Assembly (NCBI GenBank): GCA_903868245.1
Contig: CAIPUN010000060.1
Location: 1-33,501, forward strand
Length of the DNA stretch: 33,501 bases
Direction: 5' to 3'
Origin: an uncultured Sphingomonadales bacterium
GTDB taxonomy: Bacteria > Pseudomonadota > Alphaproteobacteria > Sphingomonadales > Sphingomonadaceae
Below the pieces are notes generated by a model. The model had not been told where the DNA came from, searched no databases, and saw only the letters and a program-made list of their open reading frames with translations. Position 1 is the first letter of the stretch, and every line of letters begins with the position of its first letter. Position numbers and translations under genes: made by a program. Below, piece by piece: positions 1-7,552 of the stretch.

Positions 1-303
1 ATCCCATTTATCAAGTTCGTAAGCGATAGAAGCTTCAACCAAACGCTCCCACAATTCAGTAACCACCTCAACGGGAATGCCGCAGCCATTCGCCGCGTCT
101 TGGACGTTTTTGAGAACCTGTTGCTTGCGCGCTTCGTCACGGACGGCGTTGCGGTCTGTTTTGATCCGGGCAGCGGCATCCATATAGGCAAAGCGAGTAG
201 CCAGAAGCTCAACCAATTGGGCGTCAACCGAATCAACGCCCGCACGCACTTGGGTCATATCATTGCACTTGGCGGGTTCAATTGGGCTGGAGGTGCTACT
301 CAT
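1..303 (-). CDS. Chorismate mutase, AroQ-type (C-terminus cut by window edge)
   Basis: Reading the minus strand from the ATG at 303 gives an open frame to base 1 without a stop, so the gene leaves the window on the left. The visible 101 residues fit the small all-helical AroQ chorismate mutase fold. They include [19 protein letters not shown] (typical D-x-x-D/x-x-L-L-x-x-R helix 1) at about residues 20-38, then [20 protein letters not shown] with the helix-2 Lys/Arg, and a final helix with [14 protein letters not shown]. The family converts chorismate to prephenate in the cytoplasm, the branch point to Phe and Tyr. An internal ATG at 259 (MTQVRAG) could be the true start; I chose 303 as the longest frame. 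It is divergent from rpsD, with a 179-base shared upstream region. The family call is secure; the C-terminal end is not visible. Confidence 0.85.
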   Translation of the reverse strand, partial: MSSTSSPIEPAKCNDMTQVRAGVDSVDAQLVELLATRFAYMDAAARIKTDRNAVRDEARKQQVLKNVQDAANGCGIPVEVVTELWERLVEASIAYELDKWD

Positions 304-347
304 GGCAGCGCCTTTACGGTTCAGCACTCGCAAAGTCGAGCCAGATG

Positions 348-376
348 TTGACACAAGGCCAATCAACGGCCATAGG
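348..376 (+). promoter_or_regulatory. Candidate sigma-70 promoter for rpsD
   Basis: A perfect -35 hexamer TTGACA (348-353) is followed by a 17-base spacer and a weak -10 CATAGG (371-376). It lies about 105 bases upstream of the rpsD start in the divergent spacer. The -10 match is only partial, so this is a candidate. It would leave a leader of roughly 100 bases on the rpsD transcript. Confidence 0.4.
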
Positions 377-482
377 CGCCGCTTCGCAATCGACCCTGCA
401 TTCCGGTGAAGCAGGTGTCCGGCATGTCAAAGATGTGTCGCGCGGTACCGGAAACAAAGTTGTTAGCAATTGGAGACTGAAT

Positions 483-1097
483 ATGTCGATGCGCAAAAGC
501 TCGAAGTATAAACTTGACCGCCGGATGGGTGAAAACATCTGGGGCCGCCCAAAATCCCCTGTAAACAAGCGCGAATATGGTCCAGGCCAACATGGTCAGC
601 GCCGTAAAGGCAAGCTGTCCGATTACGGCATTCAGCTGCGTGCCAAGCAGAAGCTTAAGGGCTATTATGGCGACGTAACTGAGAAGCAGTTCAAGCGCGC
701 CTATCAAGAAGCCAGCAACATGAAGGGCGATACGTCGCAGAACCTTATTGGTCTGCTAGAGCGTCGTTTGGACATGGTCGTATACCGCGCCAAGTTCGCA
801 CCTACCATTTTTGCTGCACGCCAAATCGTTAGCCATGGCCACATCCGCGTCAATGGCGTGAAGTGCAACATCGCAAGCCGTCAGGTTGCCGTTGGCGACG
901 TCATCAGCCTAGGACCGAAGGCCAAGGAAATGGCGTTGGTTATCGAAGCCCAAGGCCTCGCAGAGCGTGACATTCCCGAATATGTTGCTGTTGATGGCAC
1001 CGACAAGGTAACCTTCGCGCGCGTACCTACGCTTGATGAAGTCCCTTATCCTGTGAAGATGGAACCAAATCTGGTCGTCGAATTCTATTCGCGTTAA
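483..1097 (+). CDS. rpsD: 30S ribosomal protein S4
   Basis: This 204-residue protein is the primary 16S rRNA-binding protein of the small subunit, which nucleates assembly of the 30S body. The start at 483 gives [18 protein letters not shown], the usual S4 N-terminus, with GGAGA at 472-476 six bases upstream. The frame is open further upstream, but that part is not S4-like. The N-terminal S4 domain contains [21 protein letters not shown] (split at residues 17-37). The RNA-binding S4 domain (about residues 94-155) carries [20 protein letters not shown] and [10 protein letters not shown]. Length equals that usual for alphaproteobacterial S4. No zinc-type cysteine cluster is seen, so it is the zinc-free form. 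It is a single-gene unit closed by a strong terminator, rather than part of the alpha operon as in E. coli. Confidence 0.98.
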   Translation: MSMRKSSKYKLDRRMGENIWGRPKSPVNKREYGPGQHGQRRKGKLSDYGIQLRAKQKLKGYYGDVTEKQFKRAYQEASNMKGDTSQNLIGLLERRLDMVVYRAKFAPTIFAARQIVSHGHIRVNGVKCNIASRQVAVGDVISLGPKAKEMALVIEAQGLAERDIPEYVAVDGTDKVTFARVPTLDEVPYPVKMEPNLVVEFYSR

Positions 1098-1116
1098 TCT
1101 TACACGCAGATTTACG

Positions 1117-1147
1117 AAAAAGGCGGTCCATGTGGCCGCCTTTTTTT
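1117..1147 (+). terminator. Rho-independent terminator of rpsD
   Basis: Arms AAAAAGGCGG (1117-1126) and CCGCCTTTTT (from 1136) enclose a 9-base loop and run into an eight-T tract, 20 bases after the rpsD stop. This is a textbook intrinsic terminator. The A-run on the left makes it potentially active in both directions. Confidence 0.92.
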
Positions 1148-1197
1148 TGCGCCGCACCATATCTGCCCGCAAAGGTTTCTCAATAACCTACTGGTCG

Positions 1198-1286
1198 CCC
1201 CAGCGAAGGCTGGGGCCTATGGCGTCTCGAGATATTGGCTTACGCCGCTTGCCCCGCGCCGCATGATAGGCACCAGCCTCCGCTGG
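1198..1286. repeat. Sphingomonad-type intergenic hairpin repeat (REP-like)
   Basis: Two hairpins with related arms lie about 70 bases apart. The first is CCCCAGC-gaag-GCTGGGG (1198-1215). The second is CCAGC-ctcc-GCTGG (1273-1286). Both share the CCAGC/GCTGG core and a four-base loop. From general knowledge, short palindromes of the form CCCAGC-N4-GCTGGG are scattered between genes in sphingomonad genomes. This pair looks like one two-hairpin element in the gap between rpsD and the peptidase gene (1098-1464). In the rest of that 367-base gap I see only the rpsD terminator and the ribosome binding site at 1454-1459. A small minus-strand reading frame across it is explained by the repeat. Confidence 0.55.
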
Positions 1287-1464
1287 AGCGGCGGTGGCAT
1301 TTCCAAACCCTCTGTCAGCGATATTAGCCAAAACCAGGACCCACAACGTCTGCCCGATATGCCCGTCGATCCGGCACATCCACGGCCCAAAATCTTTTTC
1401 GTTTGAGCGGTGCGGACGGGTCTGGCACAAGGCGCGCAATAATATTTCCCATTAGGAGAATCCC

Positions 1465-3144
1465 ATGCGCCCGCTTTCCCTCGCTATTGTTTCCGCACTT
1501 GCACTAAGCAGCGCGAGCCAAACGGCGGCATCGCCAGCCATAGATACATCGGCATTACCACAAATCGAGGTCCCTGTTTTGTCAGAAATGACAATGAAGG
1601 ATGTCACGCGCGAATTATCACTTGATGCGTATGAAGGCCGCGCACCTGGGACTATTGGCGAAGAAAAGACCGTCGCCCACCTAATTGCAAAGTTTAAAGC
1701 GGCAGGGCTAGAGCCAGGAAATAATGGCATTTGGACACAGGACGTCCCCCTGATTGAAATCACGGCGAAAAACGTCTCGGCCTTAAACATTGCCGACCAG
1801 AACGGAAAGGCCATGTCCTTTGCCTATGGCAGTGAATATGTCATCGGCAGCTATCGTGAATCGCCAACAACCGCGATCAAGCAAAGCGATATGGTTTTCG
1901 TCGGCCATGGCATCGTTGCCCCAGAAAGGGGTTGGAACGATTATGCCGGCATCGATGTGAAAGGAAAAACCGTTGTTGTAATGGTCAACGACCCCGATTT
2001 TGAGAACGAAGGCCTAGATGGTCCGTTCGGTGGCAAAGCCATGACCTATTATGGCCGATGGACCTACAAATATGAAGAAGCGGCGCGTCAGGGTGCAGCA
2101 GCAGTATTAATCATTCACGACACTGCGCCCGCCGCTTATGGCTGGAATGTTGTCAACTCGAGTTGGACAGGCACACAGTTCCTCGCGCAATCCAAAGACG
2201 GTGGAAAGAGCCAGACTCAGGCCAATGGTTGGATACAAAAATCTGTCGCCAAGGACATTTTTGCCGCAGCGGGCCAGAACTTGGAAAAGCAAATGTCTGC
2301 AGCAAAACAAATGGGTTTCAAGGCAGTGCCATTGAACCTCACCGCCTCATTAAGCTTTGAAAACGACATTGCGCGCAAGGCCAGTAAGAATGTTATTGGC
2401 GTCATGAAGGGCACAAAGCGCCCTGACGAATATGTGCTCTACACCGCGCATTGGGACCATCTGGGGCGCTGCACAGCGGCGGCGGATGGCGATGATATCT
2501 GCAATGGCGCCGTTGACAATGCTACGGGCACAGCGGCGCTGGTTGCGCTTGCGGAGGGCTATACCAAAGCCGGTGCGCCCGATCGATCCGTCGTATTCCT
2601 TGCAGTCACTGCCGAAGAAAGCGGCCTGCTCGGTTCTAAATTTTATGCCGAAAACCCGGTATTTCCGCTGTCGCAGACCGTTGGCGGCGTGAATATGGAT
2701 GCGTTTTCAATGTCGGGTCCTGCCAAGAACCTGACCGTCATTGGCAAAGGCAAGTCGCAACTTGATGCCTATTTGGAAGCAGCAGCAAAAGCAGAGGGTC
2801 GTACACCCGAAATGGAACCGACCCCAGAAAAAGGTTTTTATTATCGTTCCGACCATTTTAGCTTCGCCAAGCTCGGCGTGCCGATGGTCTATTTCGAAGG
2901 CGGCGATGATCTGATAATTGGCGGTAAAGCAGCAGCACAGGCGGCCGCAGACGATTATGAGAAAAACCGATACCACGCCCCCGACGATGAATTTGACGAA
3001 TATTGGGACTGGTCAGGCGTTATGTCCGATCTGAAACTTTATTACCGCGTTGGCCGGATGCTTGCGATGACCAATGCATGGCCGAACTGGAACGAAGGCG
3101 ACGAATTCCGCGCGGTTCGTGACAAAAGCCGCAGCGGGAAATAA
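1465..3144 (+). CDS. Exported M28-family zinc peptidase
   Basis: The 559-residue protein begins with a Sec signal peptide (MRPLSLAIVSALALSSASQ, cleavage near TAAS/PA, about residue 23), so it acts in the periplasm or outside. A protease-associated-like domain spans about residues 130-290. The M28 catalytic domain follows, with the expected two-zinc ligand set: H329 in AHWDH, bridging D351 in GAVDNATG, catalytic E384 and ligand E385 in TAEESG, D412 in NMDAF, and H464 in YRSDHFSF. The family comprises aminopeptidases that remove N-terminal residues from peptides. AGGAGA at 1454-1459 precedes the ATG by five bases. The next gene starts three bases after its stop, so it is probably cotranscribed with aguA. 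Substrate specificity cannot be read from the sequence. No key residue is missing. Confidence 0.9.
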   Translation: MRPLSLAIVSALALSSASQTAASPAIDTSALPQIEVPVLSEMTMKDVTRELSLDAYEGRAPGTIGEEKTVAHLIAKFKAAGLEPGNNGIWTQDVPLIEITAKNVSALNIADQNGKAMSFAYGSEYVIGSYRESPTTAIKQSDMVFVGHGIVAPERGWNDYAGIDVKGKTVVVMVNDPDFENEGLDGPFGGKAMTYYGRWTYKYEEAARQGAAAVLIIHDTAPAAYGWNVVNSSWTGTQFLAQSKDGGKSQTQANGWIQKSVAKDIFAAAGQNLEKQMSAAKQMGFKAVPLNLTASLSFENDIARKASKNVIGVMKGTKRPDEYVLYTAHWDHLGRCTAAADGDDICNGAVDNATGTAALVALAEGYTKAGAPDRSVVFLAVTAEESGLLGSKFYAENPVFPLSQTVGGVNMDAFSMSGPAKNLTVIGKGKSQLDAYLEAAAKAEGRTPEMEPTPEKGFYYRSDHFSFAKLGVPMVYFEGGDDLIIGGKAAAQAAADDYEKNRYHAPDDEFDEYWDWSGVMSDLKLYYRVGRMLAMTNAWPNWNEGDEFRAVRDKSRSGK

Positions 3145-3147
3145 TCC

Positions 3148-4128
3148 ATGGCGTTTTGCATGCCCGCGGAATGGGCACCCCATGAATCCGTTTGGATTGG
3201 CTTTCCAAGTTCGAAGGATGCCTGGGGTGAACCGCTGTGTCGCGCCCAGCAACAGATTGCGGCTTTTGCCAATGCCGTTCATGCCTCTGGCCATGGTGAG
3301 CATGTCTATTTGATTGCAGGGAGCGCCGAAGCCGCCGCGATTGCTATAGATCTTGTAGATAGCGGGGTTCATGTCGAACAGCGCCATATAGGCGACGTCT
3401 GGCTGCGCGATACCGGCTGCATCATTGTGAAGGACGGCAATCTCCGTATCGCCCGCGATTTTGGTTTTAATGGATGGGGTGGCCGCTTCGATTATCCGGG
3501 CGACAAAAGCATTGGCTACGACCTCGCCATTGCTGCAGGCTTTGACGTTACCAAGGCTGACTGGATATTAGAGGGCGGCTCAATCGATGTGGACGGTGAA
3601 GGTCTTGCCGCAACCACGGTTGATTGCTTGTTGAACCCGAACCGTAACCCTTCGCTCAATAAGAAGGCGATTGAAGCGCGGCTTCGTGATGACCTTGGAA
3701 TTGAACGCCTGCTGTGGCTGGGCGACGGCTTGGCGAATGATCATACCGATGGGCATATCGACAATCTCGCGCGCTTTGTCGGTGTTAACCACATCCTCAT
3801 TCCGCAAGGCACAGGGGCCGATGACCCCAATGGAGCCGTTTTTGAAGATGCTCGGAAACGTGCGGAAGCATTTGGGTGCCAGGTCAGCCTCATGCCCTCG
3901 GTCGGCCGATTCCTGCAGGACGGAGAAGCGGTTCCCGCCAGCTATATGAATTTTTACATCGGCAATGCAGCCATTGTCGTGCCTATTTATGGGGTGCATA
4001 ATGATGATGCAGCCATTGCCACTTTGGCGTTATTATTCCCCGACCGACAGGTTGTGGGCGTCATGGCGGACGCAGTATTGACCGGCGGCGGTAGTTTTCA
4101 TTGCTCCAGTCAACAAGTGCCGAAGTGA
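3148..4128 (+). CDS. aguA: Agmatine deiminase
   Basis: This is a 326-residue member of the peptidyl-arginine deiminase-like guanidino-group family. It hydrolyses agmatine to N-carbamoylputrescine and ammonia in the cytoplasm. The catalytic residues of the fold are in place: WLRDTG with D88, LEGGSID with E142, TDGHID with H203, and the nucleophile C319 in GGGSFHC near the C-terminus, followed by SSQQVP. The N-terminus PAEWAPHESVWIGFP is typical of the family. The ATG at 3148 is three bases after the peptidase stop, with GGGAA just upstream; M5 (3160) is an alternative. The next-but-one gene encodes the enzyme for its product, which supports agmatine over other guanidino substrates. The protein is slightly shorter than the usual 340-370 residues but complete at both ends. 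Confidence 0.93.
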   Translation: MAFCMPAEWAPHESVWIGFPSSKDAWGEPLCRAQQQIAAFANAVHASGHGEHVYLIAGSAEAAAIAIDLVDSGVHVEQRHIGDVWLRDTGCIIVKDGNLRIARDFGFNGWGGRFDYPGDKSIGYDLAIAAGFDVTKADWILEGGSIDVDGEGLAATTVDCLLNPNRNPSLNKKAIEARLRDDLGIERLLWLGDGLANDHTDGHIDNLARFVGVNHILIPQGTGADDPNGAVFEDARKRAEAFGCQVSLMPSVGRFLQDGEAVPASYMNFYIGNAAIVVPIYGVHNDDAAIATLALLFPDRQVVGVMADAVLTGGGSFHCSSQQVPK

Positions 4129-4192
4129 CACTATTGGAATTTCATGCGCCCATAACCATATCCGGAGCACGCAAACAAGAAGAGGATTTCCA

Positions 4193-5053
4193 ATGAAAAA
4201 AGCTTTTCTACTCGCCCTAGCTGCAACCACTTTAGCCGCCCCAGCCTTTGCCAACCATCATGGGACCAATAAGGCCGACCACGACAAAATGCAGAAGGCA
4301 CATCAGGAACGTCTGGCCAAAATCCTCGCCGACCCAGCCCGAGCAAATGACGCCAAGCGCGACCAGTATCGCCACCCAGCAGAAACATTTGAATTTTTTC
4401 GCCTTCACCCCGATCATGTGATCGGTGAATATGCTCCTGGAGGTGCTTGGGTTTCGCGCCTTCTTGGACGCTATGTCAACGAAGATGGCAAATATACTGG
4501 CCTGTATTTTGGCACAAAAACCCACTTCAGCGACCAGCAAAAACAGGGCATTGCAACTGCCATCACTAAATTTCCGTCGGATGTTGCGGCCGTATCTGGC
4601 CGACCCGCAACCTATTTTAACGCGTTTTCCCTCAGCGAAATCCCTGAGAATGCAAAGGGCGCTTTTGACCGTATTTTGGTGATGCGAATGATGCACAACC
4701 TGATCAGCTGGAACATTGCGGACGCCGAAGTAAAAGCCATGCGCGACCTGTTGAAACCCGATGGCCTACTCGGCATCGAACAACACCGTGCGAAGGTAGA
4801 CGCACCCTATAGCTATACCAATGGCAGTAAAGGCTATATGCGCGAAGCCGACATCATCAACTTCATGGAAATCCATGGCTTTGAACTTGTCGCCAAGAGC
4901 GAAGTGAACGCCAACCCCAAGGACAGCGCAAACTGGCCCGACGGCGTGTGGACATTACCGCCTGCACTGCGTTTGAAAGACGTCGATCGCGCAAAATATG
5001 AGGCGATTGGCGAAACCGACCGGATGACTTTGTTGTTCAAAAAGCGCGCATGA
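4193..5053 (+). CDS. Exported class I methyltransferase-like protein (COG4798 type)
   Basis: The 286-residue protein has a clear Sec signal peptide (MKKAFLLALAATTLAAPAFA, cleavage before NHHG at about residue 20). A Rossmann-like region follows: VIGEYAPGGAWVSRLLGRYV around residues 79-98, which replaces the usual motif I of SAM methyltransferases in this family, then YTGLYFG, and later FDRILVMRMMHNL and LKPDGLLGIEQH, the motif after the fourth strand. From memory this matches the predicted methyltransferase family COG4798, whose members often carry signal peptides; no substrate is established to my knowledge. AGAGGAT lies just upstream of the start. It sits between the two genes of the agmatine pathway in the same orientation, 64 bases after aguA. 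Export to a compartment without SAM argues that it may not be an active methyltransferase. Confidence 0.8.
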   Translation: MKKAFLLALAATTLAAPAFANHHGTNKADHDKMQKAHQERLAKILADPARANDAKRDQYRHPAETFEFFRLHPDHVIGEYAPGGAWVSRLLGRYVNEDGKYTGLYFGTKTHFSDQQKQGIATAITKFPSDVAAVSGRPATYFNAFSLSEIPENAKGAFDRILVMRMMHNLISWNIADAEVKAMRDLLKPDGLLGIEQHRAKVDAPYSYTNGSKGYMREADIINFMEIHGFELVAKSEVNANPKDSANWPDGVWTLPPALRLKDVDRAKYEAIGETDRMTLLFKKRA

Positions 5054-5065
5054 TGATTTTGTGGC

Positions 5066-5093
5066 GGCAGCGGCGCGAATGCGTGTCGCTGCC
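5066..5093 (+). other. Stem-loop between the methyltransferase-like gene and aguB
   Basis: Arms GGCAGCG (5066-5072) and CGCTGCC (5087-5093) are perfectly complementary around a 14-base loop, starting 13 bases after the stop at 5053. No T-run follows on either strand, so it is a poor intrinsic terminator. It may be an mRNA-stabilising or attenuating hairpin within the transcript. Confidence 0.4.
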
Positions 5094-5171
5094 ATCGCAA
5101 AACATGCTAAATGTCCGGTCTGACGACAATGGTGATTGCGGCGCGTTTCTTCGTGCGGCTATAGACGCGGC

Positions 5172-6038
5172 ATGACCAGAAACATCACCGTAGCCGCGTT
5201 GCAATTACCATTATCGGCAAACGAAGCCGAAAACATTGATGCCGTGAGCGATCTCGTCTCGCAGGCAGCTGACCTTGGCGCACAAATCATCCTACCGCCT
5301 GAACTGTTTTCAGGTCCCTATTTCTGTAAAACACAGGAAGAAGCGCATTTCGCATTGGCGCAGCCAACGTTGGATCACCCTGCGGTAAAGGCCATGGCGA
5401 AACTCGCCAAACGCCTTAATGTTGCTATCCCTGCAAGCTTCTTCGAACGCGACGGTGCACATTTCTACAACAGCATCGCCATGATTGATGCCAATGGCGA
5501 AATCATGGGCGTCTATCGCAAGAGCCACATTCCAGACGGCCCCGGCTATCAAGAGAAATATTATTTCCGCCCGGGCAATACCGGATTTAAGGCTTGGGAC
5601 ATTTTCGGTACGCGCATCGGAGTCGGCATTTGCTGGGACCAATGGTACCCAGAATGCGCGCGGGCTATGGCCTTGATGGGCGCTGAGCTTTTATTCTACC
5701 CCACAGCCATCGGTGCAGAGCCGCAGGATGCGACATTGGACACGCGGCACATGTGGCGGCGGGCAATGGTCGGCCATGCTGTATCAAACTGTATGCCCGT
5801 CATTGCGGCCAATAGGGTTGGCAGCGAAGACGAGCATGGTCAGACGGCACAAAAATTTTACGGCACCAGCTTCATCGCCAATGAATGGGGCGATGTTGTC
5901 TGCGACCTGGATGACGCTGAAACCGGCGTCTTGGTATCTACCTTTGACCTTGACCAAACCCGCGCGCACCGCGCCAGCATGGGCTTCTTCCGCGACCGTC
6001 GCCCAATATTATACACACGCCTTGCCGAGGATATCTGA
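5172..6038 (+). CDS. aguB: N-carbamoylputrescine amidase
   Basis: This 288-residue carbon-nitrogen hydrolase of the nitrilase superfamily hydrolyses N-carbamoylputrescine to putrescine, CO2 and ammonia, completing the route begun by aguA. The Glu-Lys-Cys triad is visible: E44 in LPPELF, K117 in YRKSHIP and C154 in GICWDQWYPE. The run HIPDGPGYQEKYYFRPGN and the C-terminal SMGFFRDRRP are characteristic of this subfamily. I chose the ATG at 5172 because the protein then begins MTRNITVAALQLP, as the family does. An upstream in-frame ATG at 5136 would add twelve residues that look non-homologous. A 118-base gap with a stem-loop separates it from the preceding gene. folK follows without a gap. Confidence 0.93.
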   Translation: MTRNITVAALQLPLSANEAENIDAVSDLVSQAADLGAQIILPPELFSGPYFCKTQEEAHFALAQPTLDHPAVKAMAKLAKRLNVAIPASFFERDGAHFYNSIAMIDANGEIMGVYRKSHIPDGPGYQEKYYFRPGNTGFKAWDIFGTRIGVGICWDQWYPECARAMALMGAELLFYPTAIGAEPQDATLDTRHMWRRAMVGHAVSNCMPVIAANRVGSEDEHGQTAQKFYGTSFIANEWGDVVCDLDDAETGVLVSTFDLDQTRAHRASMGFFRDRRPILYTRLAEDI

Positions 6039-6039
6039 T

Positions 6040-6555
6040 CTGTCGCATCTCTATCTCATTGGCATAGGTTCAAATCAGCCACATCCGGTCATTGGGACGC
6101 CAAACCGCATCATCCCGCAAGCGATAGCGGCGCTGGAGATGGATGACATTGATGTCTTCGCGCACTCCGCGACCATTCAATCCAGCCCGATAGGGCCATC
6201 ATCACGCCGTTTTGCCAATGCGGCGGCGGTAGTGGCGACCGAACTGGAACCGCCTGCACTGCTTGCCCGCCTGCATGAAATCGAGAGCCATTTCGGACGC
6301 GTCCGTCGCGGCCAAAGCTGGCGCGCTCGGGTGCTGGACCTCGACATTCTCTTATGGTCCGGCGGCATGTGGGCCGACAGCAACCCGGGGCTTTCCATCC
6401 CCCATCCAGGCCTGCGTTCGCGCGGTTTTGTCCTCACGCCCGCCGCCATGGTTGCCCCCGATTGGCGCGACCCTGTGTCCGGTCTTAACATTCGTCACCT
6501 GCAATCGCGATTTAACCGACCAAAGGCGCTTGACCAGTCCCCCCACCGCCATTAG
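6040..6555 (+). CDS. folK: 2-amino-4-hydroxy-6-hydroxymethyldihydropteridine pyrophosphokinase (HPPK)
   Basis: HPPK transfers pyrophosphate from ATP to hydroxymethyldihydropterin in folate synthesis. The N-terminus LYLIGIGSNQPH and the HPPK signature GRVRRGQSWRARVLDLDILL (about residues 84-103) identify it. C-terminal IPHPGLRSRGFVLTPAAMVAP is also typical. There is no ATG or GTG at the N-terminus. The best ribosome binding site, GAGG at 6027-6030, favours a CTG start at 6040, one base after the aguB stop, giving 171 residues. A TTG at 6022 overlapping aguB is the alternative (177 residues) but lacks such a site. Either way translation is probably coupled to aguB. A six-base C/G hairpin (6538-6560) spans the stop codon and may end the transcript. 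The family call is firm; the start is not. Confidence 0.88.
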   Translation: MSHLYLIGIGSNQPHPVIGTPNRIIPQAIAALEMDDIDVFAHSATIQSSPIGPSSRRFANAAAVVATELEPPALLARLHEIESHFGRVRRGQSWRARVLDLDILLWSGGMWADSNPGLSIPHPGLRSRGFVLTPAAMVAPDWRDPVSGLNIRHLQSRFNRPKALDQSPHRH

Positions 6556-6596
6556 GGGGAGCGCTCTCCTTTGAACCTATGATGGTTCAGGCAGGG

Positions 6597-6672
6597 GGGC
6601 CCTTAGCTCAGTCGGTAGAGCAACTGACTTTTAATCAGTAGGTCGCTGGTTCGAACCCAGCAGGGCTCACCA
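6597..6672 (+). tRNA. tRNA-Lys (anticodon UUU)
   Basis: The 76-base cloverleaf has acceptor arms GGGCCCT (6597-6603) and AGGGCTC, D arm GCTCAGTCGGTAGAGC, anticodon stem ACTGA/TCAGT with loop CTTTTAA, T arm GCTGG-TTCGAAC-CCAGC, discriminator A6669 and an encoded CCA (6670-6672). Loop positions 34-36 read TTT, which decodes the lysine codons AAA and AAG. One G-U pair is present in the acceptor stem (second pair). It stands alone, 41 bases after folK and convergent with the CoA-ester operon. Confidence 0.97.
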
Positions 6673-6680
6673 TATAATTA

Positions 6681-6711
6681 GGGAGCGGAACTCAGTATTG
6701 GGTCCCGCCCC
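6681..6711. terminator. Bulged stem-loop between tRNA-Lys and the convergent crotonase gene
   Basis: GGGAGCGGAA (6681-6690) can pair with TCCCGCCCC (6703-6711) with one bulged base. Read on the minus strand the hairpin is followed by TAATTATA, a modest T-rich tail, so it could end the long minus-strand operon. On the plus strand it could end the tRNA transcript. Confidence 0.45.
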
Positions 6712-6723
6712 GTTTCGAACCTA

Positions 6724-7509
6724 TTATTGGCCGGTGAACGCTGCTTTGCGCTTTTCCACGAACGCTTTGGTGCCTTCGACAGCATCGCTCGAGCTGCCGG
6801 CAATCCGTTGCCCTTCGGCTTCAGCGAGCAATTGTTCGGCGTAAGAGTTTTCCAACGCGGTCAGGATGTTTTTGCGCATCACCGCATATGCGACGGTCGG
6901 GCCATTGGCGAGCCGGGTCGCCAGAGCGCGCGCTTCTGTCTGCAACGATTCATCTTCGACGCATTTGTATATCATGCCCCAATCAGCCGCTTTTTCACCG
7001 CTGATTTTTTCACCTAGCAACATCATTTCTGTGGCGCGCGCTTTGCCAACCAAGCGTGGTAGCATCCACGATGCGCCTCCGTCAGGGACGAGGCCAATAT
7101 TTACAAAAGCCTGAAGAAAATATCCGGATTTGCCCGCAATTACAAAATCGCCGCATAGTCCGATGGAGCAGCCAACCCCGGCTGCAGCGCCGTTGATGGC
7201 CGTGACGATGGGCATATTCAAACGCGCGAGGTTCATCATCAGCGGGTTATAATGGCGTGTCAATGCGATGTAACTGCCTTCCCCGCGGGCAACCGATCGG
7301 TCACCGCGTGCGGATAGATCCGCGCCGGAACAAAAGCCACGCCCTGCGCCAGTAATGACAAGACAGCGTGCGTCGCCAAGACCATTGGAAACGGCATCGT
7401 TTATTTCACCGGCCATTTCGAGTGAGCAAGCGTTCATACGTTCAGGGCGGTTGAGGGTGATAGTTGCAATCTTATCGGCAACATCCAAAGTGATCGTTTC
7501 ATAAGTCAT
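6724..7509 (-). CDS. Enoyl-CoA hydratase/isomerase family protein, PaaG-like
   Basis: A 261-residue crotonase-fold protein. The oxyanion-hole segments are GAGRGFCSGADLS and NGAAAGVGCS. Both glutamates of classical enoyl-CoA hydratase are absent: the E144 position is S115 (GCS) and the E164 position is F135 (QAF). D143 in GLVPDGG matches the catalytic Asp of PaaG, the ring-1,2-epoxyphenylacetyl-CoA isomerase. The C-terminus EGTKAFVEKRKAAFTG also resembles PaaG. An isomerase reaction is therefore likelier than hydration. I set the start at 7509 because GGAGGAGG lies just upstream and the protein then begins MTYETITLDV; the frame is open further upstream but into the preceding gene. It is the last gene of the operon, 43 bases after the preceding acyl-CoA dehydrogenase gene. 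The substrate is unknown. Confidence 0.88.
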   Translation of the reverse strand: MTYETITLDVADKIATITLNRPERMNACSLEMAGEINDAVSNGLGDARCLVITGAGRGFCSGADLSARGDRSVARGEGSYIALTRHYNPLMMNLARLNMPIVTAINGAAAGVGCSIGLCGDFVIAGKSGYFLQAFVNIGLVPDGGASWMLPRLVGKARATEMMLLGEKISGEKAADWGMIYKCVEDESLQTEARALATRLANGPTVAYAVMRKNILTALENSYAEQLLAEAEGQRIAGSSSDAVEGTKAFVEKRKAAFTGQ

Positions 7510-7552
7510 AATTAGGCGCCCTCCTCCGGCGTTCGTCTTCCTGTCGGCTAAT

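Noticed and set aside
282-482. Upstream in-frame extension of rpsD (67 codons)
   Set aside because: It does not resemble S4. A good ribosome binding site and the canonical S4 N-terminus place the start at 483, and the extension would cover the candidate promoter.
1188-1439. 83-codon minus-strand reading frame
   Set aside because: Its sequence is the translated hairpin repeat, with no ribosome binding site or recognisable domain.
6597-6672. Integration site at tRNA-Lys
   Set aside because: No integrase, no direct repeat of the tRNA 3' end, and both flanks carry ordinary chromosomal genes.
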